The notes below the pieces were generated by a model that searched no databases, was not told the DNA's origin, and saw only the letters and a program-made list of their open reading frames with translations. A stretch of DNA of 64,000 nt from Pseudoclavibacter sp. AY1F1 (GTDB taxonomy: Bacteria; Actinomycetota; Actinomycetes; Actinomycetales; Microbacteriaceae): NCBI RefSeq assembly GCF_002931075.1, contig NZ_PSTQ01000003.1, forward strand, positions 186,001-250,000, written 5' to 3'. The position numbers and the translations under genes were made by a program. Below, piece by piece: positions 33,659 to 44,865 of the stretch. Each line of letters begins with the position of its first letter. The stretch's first letter is position 1.

Positions 33659-35431
33659 ATGCAGAACGAGGCGCAGAAGCCGCGAGGCAATAAAGCCGCG
33701 CGAACCGCATTCTTCCGCGATCCTGAGCCGGCGAGTACTGAGTCGATGAGTTCTAGCTCGATGAGCTCTAGCTCGATGAGCTCTAGCTCGATGAACTCTG
33801 AGCCGATGAGCTGTGAGTCGATGAGTGCTGAGTCGATGAACTCTGAGTCGCTGAGATCTGAGTCGATGAGTGCTGACTCGGATGGCCCTCGATCGGGCTG
33901 GACGGCTCCGCCCGGGCTTCCGTCGGACGTTGCCGCGTTTACACGCGAGAGTGCAGTTGCCGCTACTCCTGAGGTCGAGGCACTTATCGATGGGCGTCGA
34001 CCCGTTGCCTCCCTGCTCGACTTGGAGTTCTTCGCCGCGTTCGAAGAGCTGGCCGCGCGCAAGCGGATGCTCGACGCGACGATTCTCGAGATGACGGCCG
34101 AGCTCCTCGGGCGGGATGAGGCGACGCCCGTCGCATTCTCCGGCTCACTCGTGCGTCGCGGCGGGTTCCGGTCTGTGCACGAGGCGGTGCAGCAGACGCT
34201 CGGGCTCAGGCGGGCCGAAGCGGGGGCCATGCGCGCGCTCGCGGAGGCGACCCGCGAGACGATAAGTATGACCGGCGAGCCGTTGCCGCCGGCGAGGGGT
34301 CACGTCGCGGTCGCAGTTGCCGAGGGGCGAGTGACGCTCTCGCAGGCCTCAGCCATCGCCAACGGGCTGCGAGAGGCCGATCGCCGGGCCGATGTTGCCG
34401 ACCTCGAGCGCGCCGAGTACGAGCTTGTGCAAGCAGCATGTGGACTCACGCCGGAAGACGACGAGCCCGCTTCGCCGGAGAGTCTCGCCAAGCAGGCGGC
34501 GGTGTGGGTCGCGTTCCTCGACCCAGACGGTGCAGAGCCGAACGCTGAGCGCCAGGCCGAGAAGCGCGGCCTCTCGTTTACTCGACGATCCGACGGCATG
34601 GTGCAGGGGCGGCTCCTCGCGACGCCCGAACAGGGGGAAGTTCTGCAGCGCGTCCTCGACGCCTACCTCTCTCCGCGTCGCGAGCAGGCCTGCGATGAAG
34701 AAGACGCCGCACTCGACGGCGTCTCGGCGGAGCCCCAGGAAGCGCCGCCGATCAGCGACGAACGCAGCACGTCCCAGCGGCGCATCGATGCCCTCGTGTC
34801 GGTCTTCGCGCAGCATGCCGAGTCTCCGGCCACGCCCCGCACGGGCGGCGAGGCTCCAACCTTGGTCGTTTCGGTCACGCGCGCCGGGCTGCACGACTCC
34901 ATCGAGAGCCTCGCGGATGTGCCTCGCTACGAGCACTCAGGCGAACCGGCGTCGATCGAGGTCGCAAGGCGCATCCTCTGCGACGGCATCATCCGGGCCG
35001 CGCTTGTCGGCACCGACGGCGAAGTCCTGAAGCTGGGCCGAAAACGCAGGCTCTTCAGCCCGGCACAACGGAGGGCGATCTTCGCGAGAGACCGAGGATG
35101 CAGAGCACCCGGATGCGACCTCGCCCTCGACACGGTCGAGATTCATCACGTCACCCCGTGGTCGATGGGTGGTCTCACCGACACCTGCAACGGCATCGCG
35201 CTGTGCACGTTCCACCACCACGAAGTCCACCTCGAGAGGCTCGTCATCGTGCCCTCAGTCGACCGAGTGTGGAAGGTGGAGCCAGCAACCGGACCAAGAA
35301 CCAGTCGTGACCCGCTCCGAGTAGCCGACGGGTCCGGGGCTTCTGGCGCGTCAGGCCGGTCTGGCGGATCGCCGAGTGCAGTGGAGTTTCGAGCGACGCG
35401 GCCAGAGCCACCGCCGACACCGCTCAGGTAG
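33659..35431 (+). CDS. DUF222 and HNH endonuclease domain protein
   Basis: Protein of 590 residues, a type multiplied in actinobacterial genomes. After an unusual low-complexity N-terminus (about 25-75) of repeated Ser-Met-Ser-Ser-Ser/Glu-Ser-Met units comes a DUF222 domain (about 95-390). A C-terminal HNH nuclease follows: CRAPGCD with Cys481 and Cys486, HH at 496-497, then NGIALCTFHHHEVHLE. The role is uncertain; such proteins may act in defence, mobile-element biology or DNA repair. ATG 33659 is set by GGGGGAGGTCAGG before it. No mobile element is adjacent, and 20-bp tandem repeats follow the gene. Confidence 0.88.
   Translation: MQNEAQKPRGNKAARTAFFRDPEPASTESMSSSSMSSSSMSSSSMNSEPMSCESMSAESMNSESLRSESMSADSDGPRSGWTAPPGLPSDVAAFTRESAVAATPEVEALIDGRRPVASLLDLEFFAAFEELAARKRMLDATILEMTAELLGRDEATPVAFSGSLVRRGGFRSVHEAVQQTLGLRRAEAGAMRALAEATRETISMTGEPLPPARGHVAVAVAEGRVTLSQASAIANGLREADRRADVADLERAEYELVQAACGLTPEDDEPASPESLAKQAAVWVAFLDPDGAEPNAERQAEKRGLSFTRRSDGMVQGRLLATPEQGEVLQRVLDAYLSPRREQACDEEDAALDGVSAEPQEAPPISDERSTSQRRIDALVSVFAQHAESPATPRTGGEAPTLVVSVTRAGLHDSIESLADVPRYEHSGEPASIEVARRILCDGIIRAALVGTDGEVLKLGRKRRLFSPAQRRAIFARDRGCRAPGCDLALDTVEIHHVTPWSMGGLTDTCNGIALCTFHHHEVHLERLVIVPSVDRVWKVEPATGPRTSRDPLRVADGSGASGASGRSGGSPSAVEFRATRPEPPPTPLR
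33737..33880 (+). repeat. 15-bp coding repeat in the HNH gene
   Basis: About nine imperfect units of 15 bases (TCGATGAGCTCTAGC type) encode SMSSS, SMNSE, SMSAE and similar pentapeptides. Since 15 is a multiple of 3, changes in copy number keep the frame and only alter linker length. Confidence 0.9.
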
Positions 35432-35435
35432 TGAG

Positions 35436-35565
35436 GTCGTTCGGGTACGGCCCAGGCAGTTGGGCACAGCGGTTCGGGCACTGCTCAGGTCGTTCGGGCA
35501 CTGCTCAGGTCGTTCGGGCACGGCTCAGGCAGTGTCGCCGTTCGCCGTTCGCCGTTCGCCGTTCA
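35436..35565. repeat. 20-bp and 7-bp tandem repeats behind the HNH gene
   Basis: About four copies of a 20-base unit (GTCGTTCGGGCACTGCTCAG, two of them at 35489-35528) are followed by four copies of a 7-base unit TTCGCCG. No spacers of equal unique sequence exist, so it is not a CRISPR array. Confidence 0.85.
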
Positions 35566-35696
35566 CCCGTCGCCTGTCGCTCTGTCACCTGTCCCTCTGG
35601 GCCCCATGGCGGCTCTCGTAATCGTTCTCGAGCGACACAGCTGACTGAGACTGACTGAGACATCTCAGCCAGATGCGTCACCGAAGGAATGCCCAG

Positions 35697-38218
<2,522 letters not shown>

Positions 38219-38252
38219 TAGTGCAGTATTGCACTATTCAAGCAAAGTGCAA
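38219..38252 (-). promoter_or_regulatory. tetR-DHA2 promoter and operator
   Basis: TAGTGCA-GTAT-TGCACTA (38219-38236) is an inverted repeat with 7-base arms directly before the GTG. TTGCAC (38252-38247, minus strand) as -35 and AATACT as -10 inside the repeat would start a leaderless transcript. A further TGCACTA lies within the first codons (38203-38209). Confidence 0.6.
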
Positions 38253-38345
38253 CCAGTTCAGAGCGTTGATTCAGAGGGTGGATGCGGGGCGGCCCCACGC
38301 GCATCCGTTGGCCTACGCTGTCCCCTAGCACCCTGAGGAGACCCG

Positions 38346-39824
38346 ATGGCCGAGATTCCGCACATCACGATCAGCGCTGGCTTCATCTTCGCGATCATCG
38401 ACCTGATCATCCGTGTCATCGCGATCATCGTCGTGCCCAGGAATCGGAAGCCGAGCGTCGGCATCGCCTGGCTCATGGCCATCTTCCTCATTCCCTACGT
38501 GGGCGTCATCGCCTTCCTGCTGCTCGGCAGCTTCCGTCTGCCCGCGAAGCGCATGGAGCGTCAGCAGGAGGTCACGACCTTCATCAACATGGCGGTCACG
38601 AGCGTCGAGGTCGAGCCGACGAAGCACAGCGACCCTGCGTGGTTCGACTCCGTCGTCGCCCTCAACCGCACCTACACGGCTATGCCCCTCATCAGTGACA
38701 ACGAGGTTGTCCTGCAGGGCAGTTACGAGGAGACGATCCTCGCGATGGCCGCAGAGATCGACTCCGCCGAGAAGTGGGTGCACATCGAGTTCTACATCCT
38801 CGCCTGCGACCACACGACCAGGCCCATCTTCGACGCCCTCGATCGGGCTGTCGCGCGCGGGGTGAGCGTGCGAATCCTGCTCGACCACATCGCATCCATT
38901 CGCGTGCCCGGCTACCGCAAGCACACGCTGTCCCGACTCAAGCACCTCGCGAACACGGGTGCCGAGTGGCACTACATGCTTCCCGTCCGGCCGTGGCGCG
39001 GCGAGTACCAGCGGCCTGACCTGCGCAACCACCGGAAGCTCCTCATCGTCGATGGGAAATCCGCCTACCTCGGCTCGCAGAACGTCGTCGACTCGACCTA
39101 CAACAAGCGGGGCAACATCCGCCGCGGCCTCCACTGGCACGACCTCATGGTGCGCCTCGAAGGGCCGGCCGTGCACGCCGTCAGCGCCGTCTTCATCACC
39201 GACTGGTATTCCGAGTCGGGCACGATCATCCCCGAAGACCTCACCGACATCGAGACCATGCCGCAGGAAGCGCGCATGGACTGCCAGATCGTGCCGAGCG
39301 GACCCGGCTACCCGAGCGAGAACAACCTCCGCCTCTTCCTCAACCTGCTCTACGTCGCGCAGAAGTCCATCATCATCACGAGCCCCTACTTCGTGCCGGA
39401 CGAGTCGATGCTCTACGCCATCACCACCGCGACGGCGCGCGGCGTCGTCGTCGAACTGTTCGTCTCCGAGATCGGCGACCAGGCGATGGTCTACCACGCG
39501 CAGCGCTCGTACTACGAGGCGCTGCTGCTCGCGGGGGTTCGGATCTGGATGTACAAGTCGCCGACGATCCTCCACGCCAAGCACTTCACGATCGACGACG
39601 AGGTCGCCGTCATCGGCTCGTCGAACATGGACATGCGCTCCTTCTCGCTGAACTTCGAGGTGTCCCTGATGGTGCGCAGCGCGGACTTCGTCGAGGACCT
39701 CCGCGAGGTCCAGCAGGACTACCGCGAGAACTCGCGGGAGCTCACCATGTTCGAGTGGCGGAAACAGCCGCTTCGCTCCACGGTGCTCGACAACCTCGCG
39801 AGGCTCACTGCTGGGCTGCAGTAG
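38346..39824 (+). CDS. cls: Cardiolipin synthase (phospholipase D type)
   Basis: Membrane enzyme of 492 residues that joins two phosphatidylglycerols, or transfers phosphatidyl groups, to make cardiolipin. Two membrane segments open the protein (about 5-60). The first HKD motif is HRKLLIVD (His229), the second is HAKHFTIDD (His410, Lys412, Asp417), each followed by GS-x-N. GAGGAG precedes the ATG. Single gene, divergent from tetR. Confidence 0.93.
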   Translation: MAEIPHITISAGFIFAIIDLIIRVIAIIVVPRNRKPSVGIAWLMAIFLIPYVGVIAFLLLGSFRLPAKRMERQQEVTTFINMAVTSVEVEPTKHSDPAWFDSVVALNRTYTAMPLISDNEVVLQGSYEETILAMAAEIDSAEKWVHIEFYILACDHTTRPIFDALDRAVARGVSVRILLDHIASIRVPGYRKHTLSRLKHLANTGAEWHYMLPVRPWRGEYQRPDLRNHRKLLIVDGKSAYLGSQNVVDSTYNKRGNIRRGLHWHDLMVRLEGPAVHAVSAVFITDWYSESGTIIPEDLTDIETMPQEARMDCQIVPSGPGYPSENNLRLFLNLLYVAQKSIIITSPYFVPDESMLYAITTATARGVVVELFVSEIGDQAMVYHAQRSYYEALLLAGVRIWMYKSPTILHAKHFTIDDEVAVIGSSNMDMRSFSLNFEVSLMVRSADFVEDLREVQQDYRENSRELTMFEWRKQPLRSTVLDNLARLTAGLQ

Positions 39825-39949
39825 CAACTGCCTGAGTGTTCGCTCCGACCAAGGCGCAAGGCACGCCGCCGATGTCGGTAGTCGAGAGTAACTTAGCGAG
39901 TGGGCTCGATCGGGCCCAGAACTATCGACGCGTGCAGGAGTAACGAGTC

Positions 39950-40867
39950 ATGCAGAAAATCATTCCGAACCTCTGGTTCAACAAGAACGCCGAAGAAGCC
40001 GGCGAGTTCTACGCTTCCATCTTCCCGAAGACGACGACGTCGGTGGACGCGCGCTATCCCGAAACCGACCTCCTCGACTTCCAGAAGGATTTCGCTGGGC
40101 TCCCGCTCGTCGTGGGCGTCGAGGTCGGCGACTACCGGTTCACTCTCATCAACGCCGGTGACCAGTTCAGGCCGAACCCGTCCATCTCATTCATGCTCAA
40201 CTTCGACCCGCGCGTCCTCGGGGGAGACGCGGTGTCCGCGCGGGAAGCGCTCGACAAGGTGTGGGCCGGGCTCAGTGACGGCGGCAAAGCGCTCATGCCG
40301 CTCCAGGAGTACCCGTTCAGCCCGCACTATGGCTGGGTGGAAGACCGCTACGGCGTGAGCTGGCAGCTCATGCTCGCCGACCCTGAGGGGCTGAGCACGG
40401 CTGACGAGGCGCGTCCGTTCATCGTGCCGAGCCTCATGTTCGGCCGGGAGGCGCAGAACCGGGCGCGCGAGGCAATCGACTTCTACGTCTCCCTGTTCCC
40501 GGATGCGCGCATCGGCACCGTCGCCGAGTATCCGGCCCAGTCAGGCCCAGCGCCCGCAGGTGCGATCATGTACGCCGACTTCCAGCTTGCCGGCCAGTGG
40601 TTCGCTGCTATGGACAACGGTGCCGACCAGCAGTTCGGCTTCGGCTGCGGCGTCTCACTTGAGGTGGCCTGCGCCGACCAGGCGGAGATCGACCACTTCT
40701 GGGATGCGATGAGCGCCGTACCCGAGGCTGAGCAGTGCGGCTGGCTCGTCGACAAGTTCGGTGTGAGCTGGCAGATCGTCCCCCAGAACATGGGAGAGCT
40801 CATGGCGAGGCCCGACGGGTATGAGCACATGATGCAGATGAAGAAGCTCGTCATCGCCGACTTCTGA
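39950..40867 (+). CDS. Two-domain VOC family protein (PhnB-like)
   Basis: Protein of 305 residues consisting of two VOC/glyoxalase-fold halves of the type often labelled 3-demethylubiquinone methyltransferase-like. Each half shows the pattern of a short N-terminal strand with FNKNAEEAGEFYASIFP or REAIDFYVSLFP, and a later GWVEDRYGVSWQ or GWLVDKFGVSWQ, so it is an internal duplication. Function unknown; members bind small ligands or metals. GCAGGAG precedes ATG. A strong terminator follows. Confidence 0.9.
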   Translation: MQKIIPNLWFNKNAEEAGEFYASIFPKTTTSVDARYPETDLLDFQKDFAGLPLVVGVEVGDYRFTLINAGDQFRPNPSISFMLNFDPRVLGGDAVSAREALDKVWAGLSDGGKALMPLQEYPFSPHYGWVEDRYGVSWQLMLADPEGLSTADEARPFIVPSLMFGREAQNRAREAIDFYVSLFPDARIGTVAEYPAQSGPAPAGAIMYADFQLAGQWFAAMDNGADQQFGFGCGVSLEVACADQAEIDHFWDAMSAVPEAEQCGWLVDKFGVSWQIVPQNMGELMARPDGYEHMMQMKKLVIADF

Positions 40868-40889
40868 GCGCAGCACGATCACACACAGG

Positions 40890-40917
40890 AAACGCCCCTC
40901 GCTGAGGGGCGTTTTTT
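40890..40917 (+). terminator. Intrinsic terminator of the VOC gene
   Basis: AAACGCCCCTC, a short loop, and GAGGGGCGTTTTTTG form a textbook Rho-independent terminator with six T residues. Confidence 0.95.
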
Positions 40918-40954
40918 GTTGGCCAGCCGGAGTGGCGTTGCCAAAGTGCTCAAC

Positions 40955-41028
40955 TGGAGCGGATGACGGGAATCGAACCCGCGCTATCAGCTTGGGAAGC
41001 TGAAGTTCTGCCATTGAACTACATCCGC
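40955..41028 (-). tRNA. tRNA-Gly (anticodon CCC)
   Basis: Read on the minus strand: acceptor stem GCGGATG with CATCCGC, a D-stem GTTC/GAAC, an anticodon stem TCAGC/GCTGA around the loop TTCCCAA, and a T-arm GCGGG-TTCGATT-CCCGT. The CCA end is encoded (40955-40957). It reads GGG codons. No integrase or att repeat adjoins it. The region 41029-41240 beyond the tRNA holds its likely promoter side and a small hairpin (CCCACA/TGTGGG, about 41171-41186). Confidence 0.95.
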
Positions 41029-41240
41029 GCATCCACTGGCGGCGCCCGTGAACTCGACCATCGTACAACGAAGCGGCCCCGGGGTCAGAAACACTCATTT
41101 CGCGGCCTCTTCCCCGGGTGCCCGTCGAACTCCCCCTAATGTTGCGGTCCAATCTCCGATCTGGGAGTGTGGACCCACATAGCTGTGGGCCAGGTCAGGG
41201 GAAATGCCGGTTCACCGCTCCGAACTTCCAGGGGGATCCA

Positions 41241-41954
41241 ATGGGCGATATTTCGTGCGCCGAAAATCAACTGCCAAGCCGTCGGGCTGTTGCATCAGCA
41301 GCTGCCTGGGTTGTACCTACGATCGCGCTTGCCGTGGCCGCGCCGGCCCAGGCTAGCTCCGGGCCCGCCCAACAGCCTCCTGGGCTGAACGGCTGGATCC
41401 AGTTCAGCTGGCCAGAACGCAACGACAGCAGAAACTACGTCGTCGACGGCCGCGCAGGCGAGTCACACCAGTACGGCGCATACGGGCTCTGGGTGACAAA
41501 CACGACCAGCTCTTCCGTGATCGAGGACATCAGAATCGTCCTGCACTATCTCCCGGCACCGAGCTCATGGTCGCCAAGCTCCTCGTCCGCGTGGAGCAAC
41601 CTCAGCCCAATCGGGACGCACACGTTCCCTGAGGGGACGCATCAGAGCTACCAGATGACCTATACCGGGCCCGTCACGCCCGCTGATGGGGTCACCAACC
41701 TCGTGAACGACCTCCGGTTCACGGGCGCTGCCCGCGTCGGCGGAAGCGCACCGTCGATCTACATCGACCGCTACGTGACTGTGGATGGAGTGGAGCTGGC
41801 GTTCCGTCGCAGGGTCGGCACGAACATCTACACGCCGCTGAACACGAACACTCCGCCGAACATGCCGAACACACCGACCGTCCCCGGTGGGCGTCGTTCG
41901 TCTTCGGCTGCGGAAGAGTTCGAAGCAGTCGGCGAGAACGCAGCGCTCGGCTGA
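41241..41954 (+). CDS. Secreted hypothetical protein with RR-type signal
   Basis: Protein of 237 residues. The N-terminus has SRRAVASAAAWVVPTIALAV and then APAQAS, an arginine pair before a long hydrophobic stretch and a signal-peptidase-like AxA site, which suggests export, possibly by the Tat route although the motif is not canonical. The mature part is rich in Ser/Asn/Thr and aromatic residues and looks like a beta-rich domain. The C-terminal 50 residues are low-complexity (Asn/Thr/Pro). No sorting motif is present. ATG 41241 follows AGGGGGA. Family unknown. Confidence 0.7.
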   Translation: MGDISCAENQLPSRRAVASAAAWVVPTIALAVAAPAQASSGPAQQPPGLNGWIQFSWPERNDSRNYVVDGRAGESHQYGAYGLWVTNTTSSSVIEDIRIVLHYLPAPSSWSPSSSSAWSNLSPIGTHTFPEGTHQSYQMTYTGPVTPADGVTNLVNDLRFTGAARVGGSAPSIYIDRYVTVDGVELAFRRRVGTNIYTPLNTNTPPNMPNTPTVPGGRRSSSAAEEFEAVGENAALG

Positions 41955-42007
41955 CATTCGACTGACCCGCAGCATCCTGGACCCGATCGGCTTCGTGCCG
42001 GTCGGGT

Positions 42008-42181
42008 TCAGTCGCGTTTGGTGACGAACGCTCGGATCACGAAGAAGACGATGACGGCGACAACCGCGACGATGCTGAGTCGGGCGACCATCCAAGCCAG
42101 GTGGAACAGCACGTCGACGAGCCACCACGCGATGACGACGGCCACGATGACGCCGATGACTGTCCACACGTTTCTGCTCAC
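42008..42181 (-). CDS. Small two-segment membrane protein (57 residues)
   Basis: A GTG-started frame of 57 codons reads VWTVIGVIVAVVIAWWLVDV, then HLAWMVARLSIVAVVAVI, ending in FVTKRD. Two hydrophobic stretches and a basic tail fit a small inner-membrane protein that is common but unnamed in actinobacteria. Codon use is GC3-rich as in the neighbouring genes. It is divergent from dcd with a 47-base gap. Confidence 0.7.
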   Translation of the reverse strand: MSRNVWTVIGVIVAVVIAWWLVDVLFHLAWMVARLSIVAVVAVIVFFVIRAFVTKRD

Positions 42182-42228
42182 GGAATCAGCCTAGCCGCGC
42201 GCATCCACCAAGCAACTAGGCTGACGAC

Positions 42229-42834
42229 GTGCTTCTCAGCGATCGGGACATCAAGCAGGGCGTCAAGTCGGGCCGCATCGGCCTCGAACCGTACGAGCCT
42301 GGACTCATTCAGCCGTCGAGCATCGACGTGCGCCTCGACAGGTACTTTCGCCTGTTCGACAACCACCGCTACCCGTTCATCGATCCCGCGGAAGAGCAAC
42401 CGGAGCTGACACGCCTCGTCACGTCGAAGCCGGACGAGCCGTTTGTGCTGCACCCAGGCGAGTTCGTGCTCGCTTCCACGTTCGAACGCGTCACCCTCGG
42501 CGATGACGTCGCCGCGCGACTCGAAGGCAAAAGCTCGCTCGGTCGACTTGGGCTCCTCACACACTCGACGGCGGGGTTCATCGACCCCGGCTTCACCGGC
42601 CACGTCACTCTCGAACTCTCGAACGTCGCGACGCTGCCGATCAAGCTGTGGCCCGGCATGAAGATCGGTCAGCTCTGCTTCTTCCAGCTGTCCAGCCCAG
42701 CTGAGCATCCGTACGGCTCGTCGATCTACAGCTCCAGGTACCTCGGTCAGCGAGGCCCGACCGCATCCCGGTCGTTCATGAACTTCACTCGCGCAGATGT
42801 CTCCGTCACCGAGGCGGGGGCGCCCGGAAACTGA
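42229..42834 (+). CDS. dcd: dCTP deaminase
   Basis: Enzyme of 201 residues in pyrimidine nucleotide synthesis: it converts dCTP to dUTP, or directly to dUMP in the bifunctional actinobacterial form. LLSDRDI opens the protein, [10 protein letters not shown] is near residue 24, [10 protein letters not shown] and [19 protein letters not shown] hold the phosphate-binding and catalytic residues, and the C-terminal arm [12 protein letters not shown] closes over the substrate. The GTG start stands six bases after TAGGCT (42217-42222), consistent with a leaderless mRNA. Confidence 0.95.
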   Translation: MLLSDRDIKQGVKSGRIGLEPYEPGLIQPSSIDVRLDRYFRLFDNHRYPFIDPAEEQPELTRLVTSKPDEPFVLHPGEFVLASTFERVTLGDDVAARLEGKSSLGRLGLLTHSTAGFIDPGFTGHVTLELSNVATLPIKLWPGMKIGQLCFFQLSSPAEHPYGSSIYSSRYLGQRGPTASRSFMNFTRADVSVTEAGAPGN

Positions 42835-42998
42835 GCCCTCTGCACCACGCAGGCCGGTCGGGTGCCCGCGGTGAGGTGCGCCGAACATCTGCGAGAGGTT
42901 GCGGAAACCGGGTGGCCCGCCCGTAGCGTTGAGGAAACGTTGTCAACGATGCCCGTGCTCCACCGGGCTCGAGGCATCCGCACGAAGGATGCACGGTC

Positions 42999-44117
42999 AT
43001 GCCACAGACGCCGCCCCAGGTTCCCGGAACAGGGGACCTCACTCGGGAACCGAGCCCCGGAGACATCAAGCGCTGGCGCCGCTACCTCGCAGATGAGCGC
43101 GCCGAAGGGTCCGTATACCGGGACCTCGCCGCGAAGCGTGAAGGCGAAGAGCGGGAGATTCTCCTCGGCCTCGCCAACGCGGAAGTTCGCCACGAAGAGC
43201 ACTGGTTGCGCCTCCTCGGAGCCGCCGGCGATGGCGGCGTGCGTGCCCAGCCCAGCACGCGCCTGTTCGGATGGTTCGCCCGCCGCTTCGGCTCTCTCTT
43301 CGTGCTCGCGCTCATCCAGCGAGCAGAGTCGCGTTCCCCATACGAGAGGGAAGCGGATGCGACGCCCGAGATGGCCGCGGATGAGCGCATCCACGAGGAG
43401 GTTGTCCGGGGGCTCGCGATGCGAAGCCGCTCGCGCATGTCCGGCATGTTCCGGGCCGCCGTGTTCGGCGCAAACGACGGGCTCGTCTCGAACCTCGCCC
43501 TTGTGCTCGGGATCGGCGCGACGGGCGCGCCGACCGTCATCATCCTCGCCACCGGTCTCTCCGGCCTGCTCGCCGGTGCGCTCTCGATGGCCGCAGGCGA
43601 GTACGTCTCGGTGAGGTCGCAGCGTGAGCTGCTGCAAGCCTCCACGCCGAGCCCGGATACTCCTCAGACCATCCAGAAGCTCGACGTCAACGCCAACGAG
43701 CTCGAGCTCGTGTACCGAGCCCGAGGAATGGACGAAGGCGAAGCCCGCCGGTACGCTCACCGGGTCTTCGCGCTGCAGGGCGCCGACCCAGAGTCGGGGC
43801 CCATCGCGTTGCACTCGGGCGACGACGAGCACGAGGAGCTCGGCACGGCGTGGACGGCGGCGCTCTCGAGCTTCTGCTTCTTCGCCGGCGGCGCGCTCCT
43901 GCCTGTGCTGCCCTACATCTTCGGCATGAGCGGCCTGGCCGCCGTTCTCGTCTCCGCGGTTGTCGTCGGCATTGCGCTGCTCACTACCGGGGCGATCGTC
44001 GGCGTGCTGTCCGGCGGCCCGCCCTGGCGTCGGGCCGGACGCCAGCTGCTCATCGGCTACGGGGCGGCCGCTGTCACGTACGTGCTTGGCCTCGGCTTCG
44101 GCGTTGCGATTGGATAG
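42999..44117 (+). CDS. Ferritin-like/VIT1 fusion metal transporter
   Basis: Protein of 372 residues. The N-terminal 130 residues form a rubrerythrin/ferritin-like four-helix domain; carboxylate and histidine ligands appear in DERAEGSVYRDLAAKREGEE and AEVRHEEHWLRLL. The C-terminal part (about 145-372) is a VIT1/CCC1 transporter with FRAAVFGANDGLVSNLALV. The fusion resembles MbfA-type membrane-bound ferritins, which export iron or manganese and protect against peroxide. The start ATG 42999 has only a weak ribosome binding site. Confidence 0.9.
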   Translation: MPQTPPQVPGTGDLTREPSPGDIKRWRRYLADERAEGSVYRDLAAKREGEEREILLGLANAEVRHEEHWLRLLGAAGDGGVRAQPSTRLFGWFARRFGSLFVLALIQRAESRSPYEREADATPEMAADERIHEEVVRGLAMRSRSRMSGMFRAAVFGANDGLVSNLALVLGIGATGAPTVIILATGLSGLLAGALSMAAGEYVSVRSQRELLQASTPSPDTPQTIQKLDVNANELELVYRARGMDEGEARRYAHRVFALQGADPESGPIALHSGDDEHEELGTAWTAALSSFCFFAGGALLPVLPYIFGMSGLAAVLVSAVVVGIALLTTGAIVGVLSGGPPWRRAGRQLLIGYGAAAVTYVLGLGFGVAIG

Positions 44118-44122
44118 GGCCT

Positions 44123-44653
44123 ATGCCGATTCCTGAATTCGTCGCCGACCTTCGAGCCAAGATCGGGCCCGAGCATCCGCTGTGGTTGGCGGGTTCGACG
44201 GCCGTCATCATCCGCCCGCGCGTGAGCGGCCCCGGCGATGAGGTGCTGCTGGTGCGGCGCTCCGACAACGGCGTGTGGAGCCCCGTGACGGGAATCGTCG
44301 ACCCTGGCGAGCATCCCGCGACTGCCGCTGTGCGCGAAAGTCTCGAGGAGGCGATGGTCGAGGTGCGCGTCGACCGGCTTGTGCGCCTCAGCGTCTCGCC
44401 GAAGATCGTGCACGCGACGGGTGATCGTGCCCAGTACTGCGACCTCGTGTTCCGCTGCTCGTGGGTCTCGGGCGAGGCGGCCGTCGGTGACGATGAGTCG
44501 GTAGATGTGGCCTGGTTCCCTGTGGATGCGCTGCCCGACGTGCCAGAGCACCTCGCCTCACGCGTCGCGGTCGCCGTCGCGGACAAGCCCGAGTGCGAGC
44601 TGCTGGTTGACGGGGTCGCGCTGCCGATCGTCGGGCCCGGCGGCCTCAGGTAA
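44123..44653 (+). CDS. NUDIX hydrolase
   Basis: Protein of 176 residues. The Nudix box is GIVDPGEHPATAAVRESLEE followed by AMVEV. The RESLEE core is intact while the usual glycine after EE is replaced by Met. Such enzymes cleave nucleoside diphosphates linked to another group; the substrate is not predictable. ATG 44123 is five bases after the stop of the VIT1 gene, so they are probably co-transcribed. A 72-bp inverted repeat follows 56 bases behind the stop. Confidence 0.9.
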   Translation: MPIPEFVADLRAKIGPEHPLWLAGSTAVIIRPRVSGPGDEVLLVRRSDNGVWSPVTGIVDPGEHPATAAVRESLEEAMVEVRVDRLVRLSVSPKIVHATGDRAQYCDLVFRCSWVSGEAAVGDDESVDVAWFPVDALPDVPEHLASRVAVAVADKPECELLVDGVALPIVGPGGLR

Positions 44654-44709
44654 GCAAGTCGGCCGGCCGGTTCGAGGGTTGCTGCACTGGTGATCTGCGC
44701 GACTTCTGT

Positions 44710-44781
44710 CCAACTTCAGTGCGATAACAAGCCGTGATGACCCGGGCGGGGCACTCAGAGCCAATTTTGCACTCATGTTGG
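44710..44781. repeat. 72-bp inverted repeat, copy 3
   Basis: Starts CCAACTTCAGTGCGATAA and ends TTTTGCACTCATGTTGG, followed by ACAGGC. The left arm is nearly identical to copy 2 (8462); the right arm has drifted, with three or four mispairs. It lies between the NUDIX gene and the promoter of the membrane protein gene. Confidence 0.85.
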
Positions 44782-44816
44782 ACAGGCGTTGCGAGTCGTC
44801 GAGCTTTGTTCTAAGT

Positions 44817-44836
44817 TAACGAAACGTAATTCGTTA
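44817..44836 (+). promoter_or_regulatory. Candidate YtrA-type operator
   Basis: TAACGAA-ACGTAA-TTCGTTA is an inverted repeat with perfect 7-base arms in an AT-rich stretch 30 bases before the GTG of the membrane protein gene; TTATAT (44834-44839) may be its -10 box. The GntR/YtrA regulator at the end of the same operon is the likely ligand. Confidence 0.65.
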
Positions 44837-44865
44837 TATCTCAGAGGAACAAACGAGGGGGTCCC

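Noticed and set aside
35436-35565. Repeat array resembling a CRISPR
   Set aside because: The 20-bp units are directly adjacent without unique spacers, and no cas genes are present.
40955-41028. tRNA-Gly as attachment site of an integrated element
   Set aside because: No integrase, no repeated tRNA 3' end and no foreign-looking gene block on either side.
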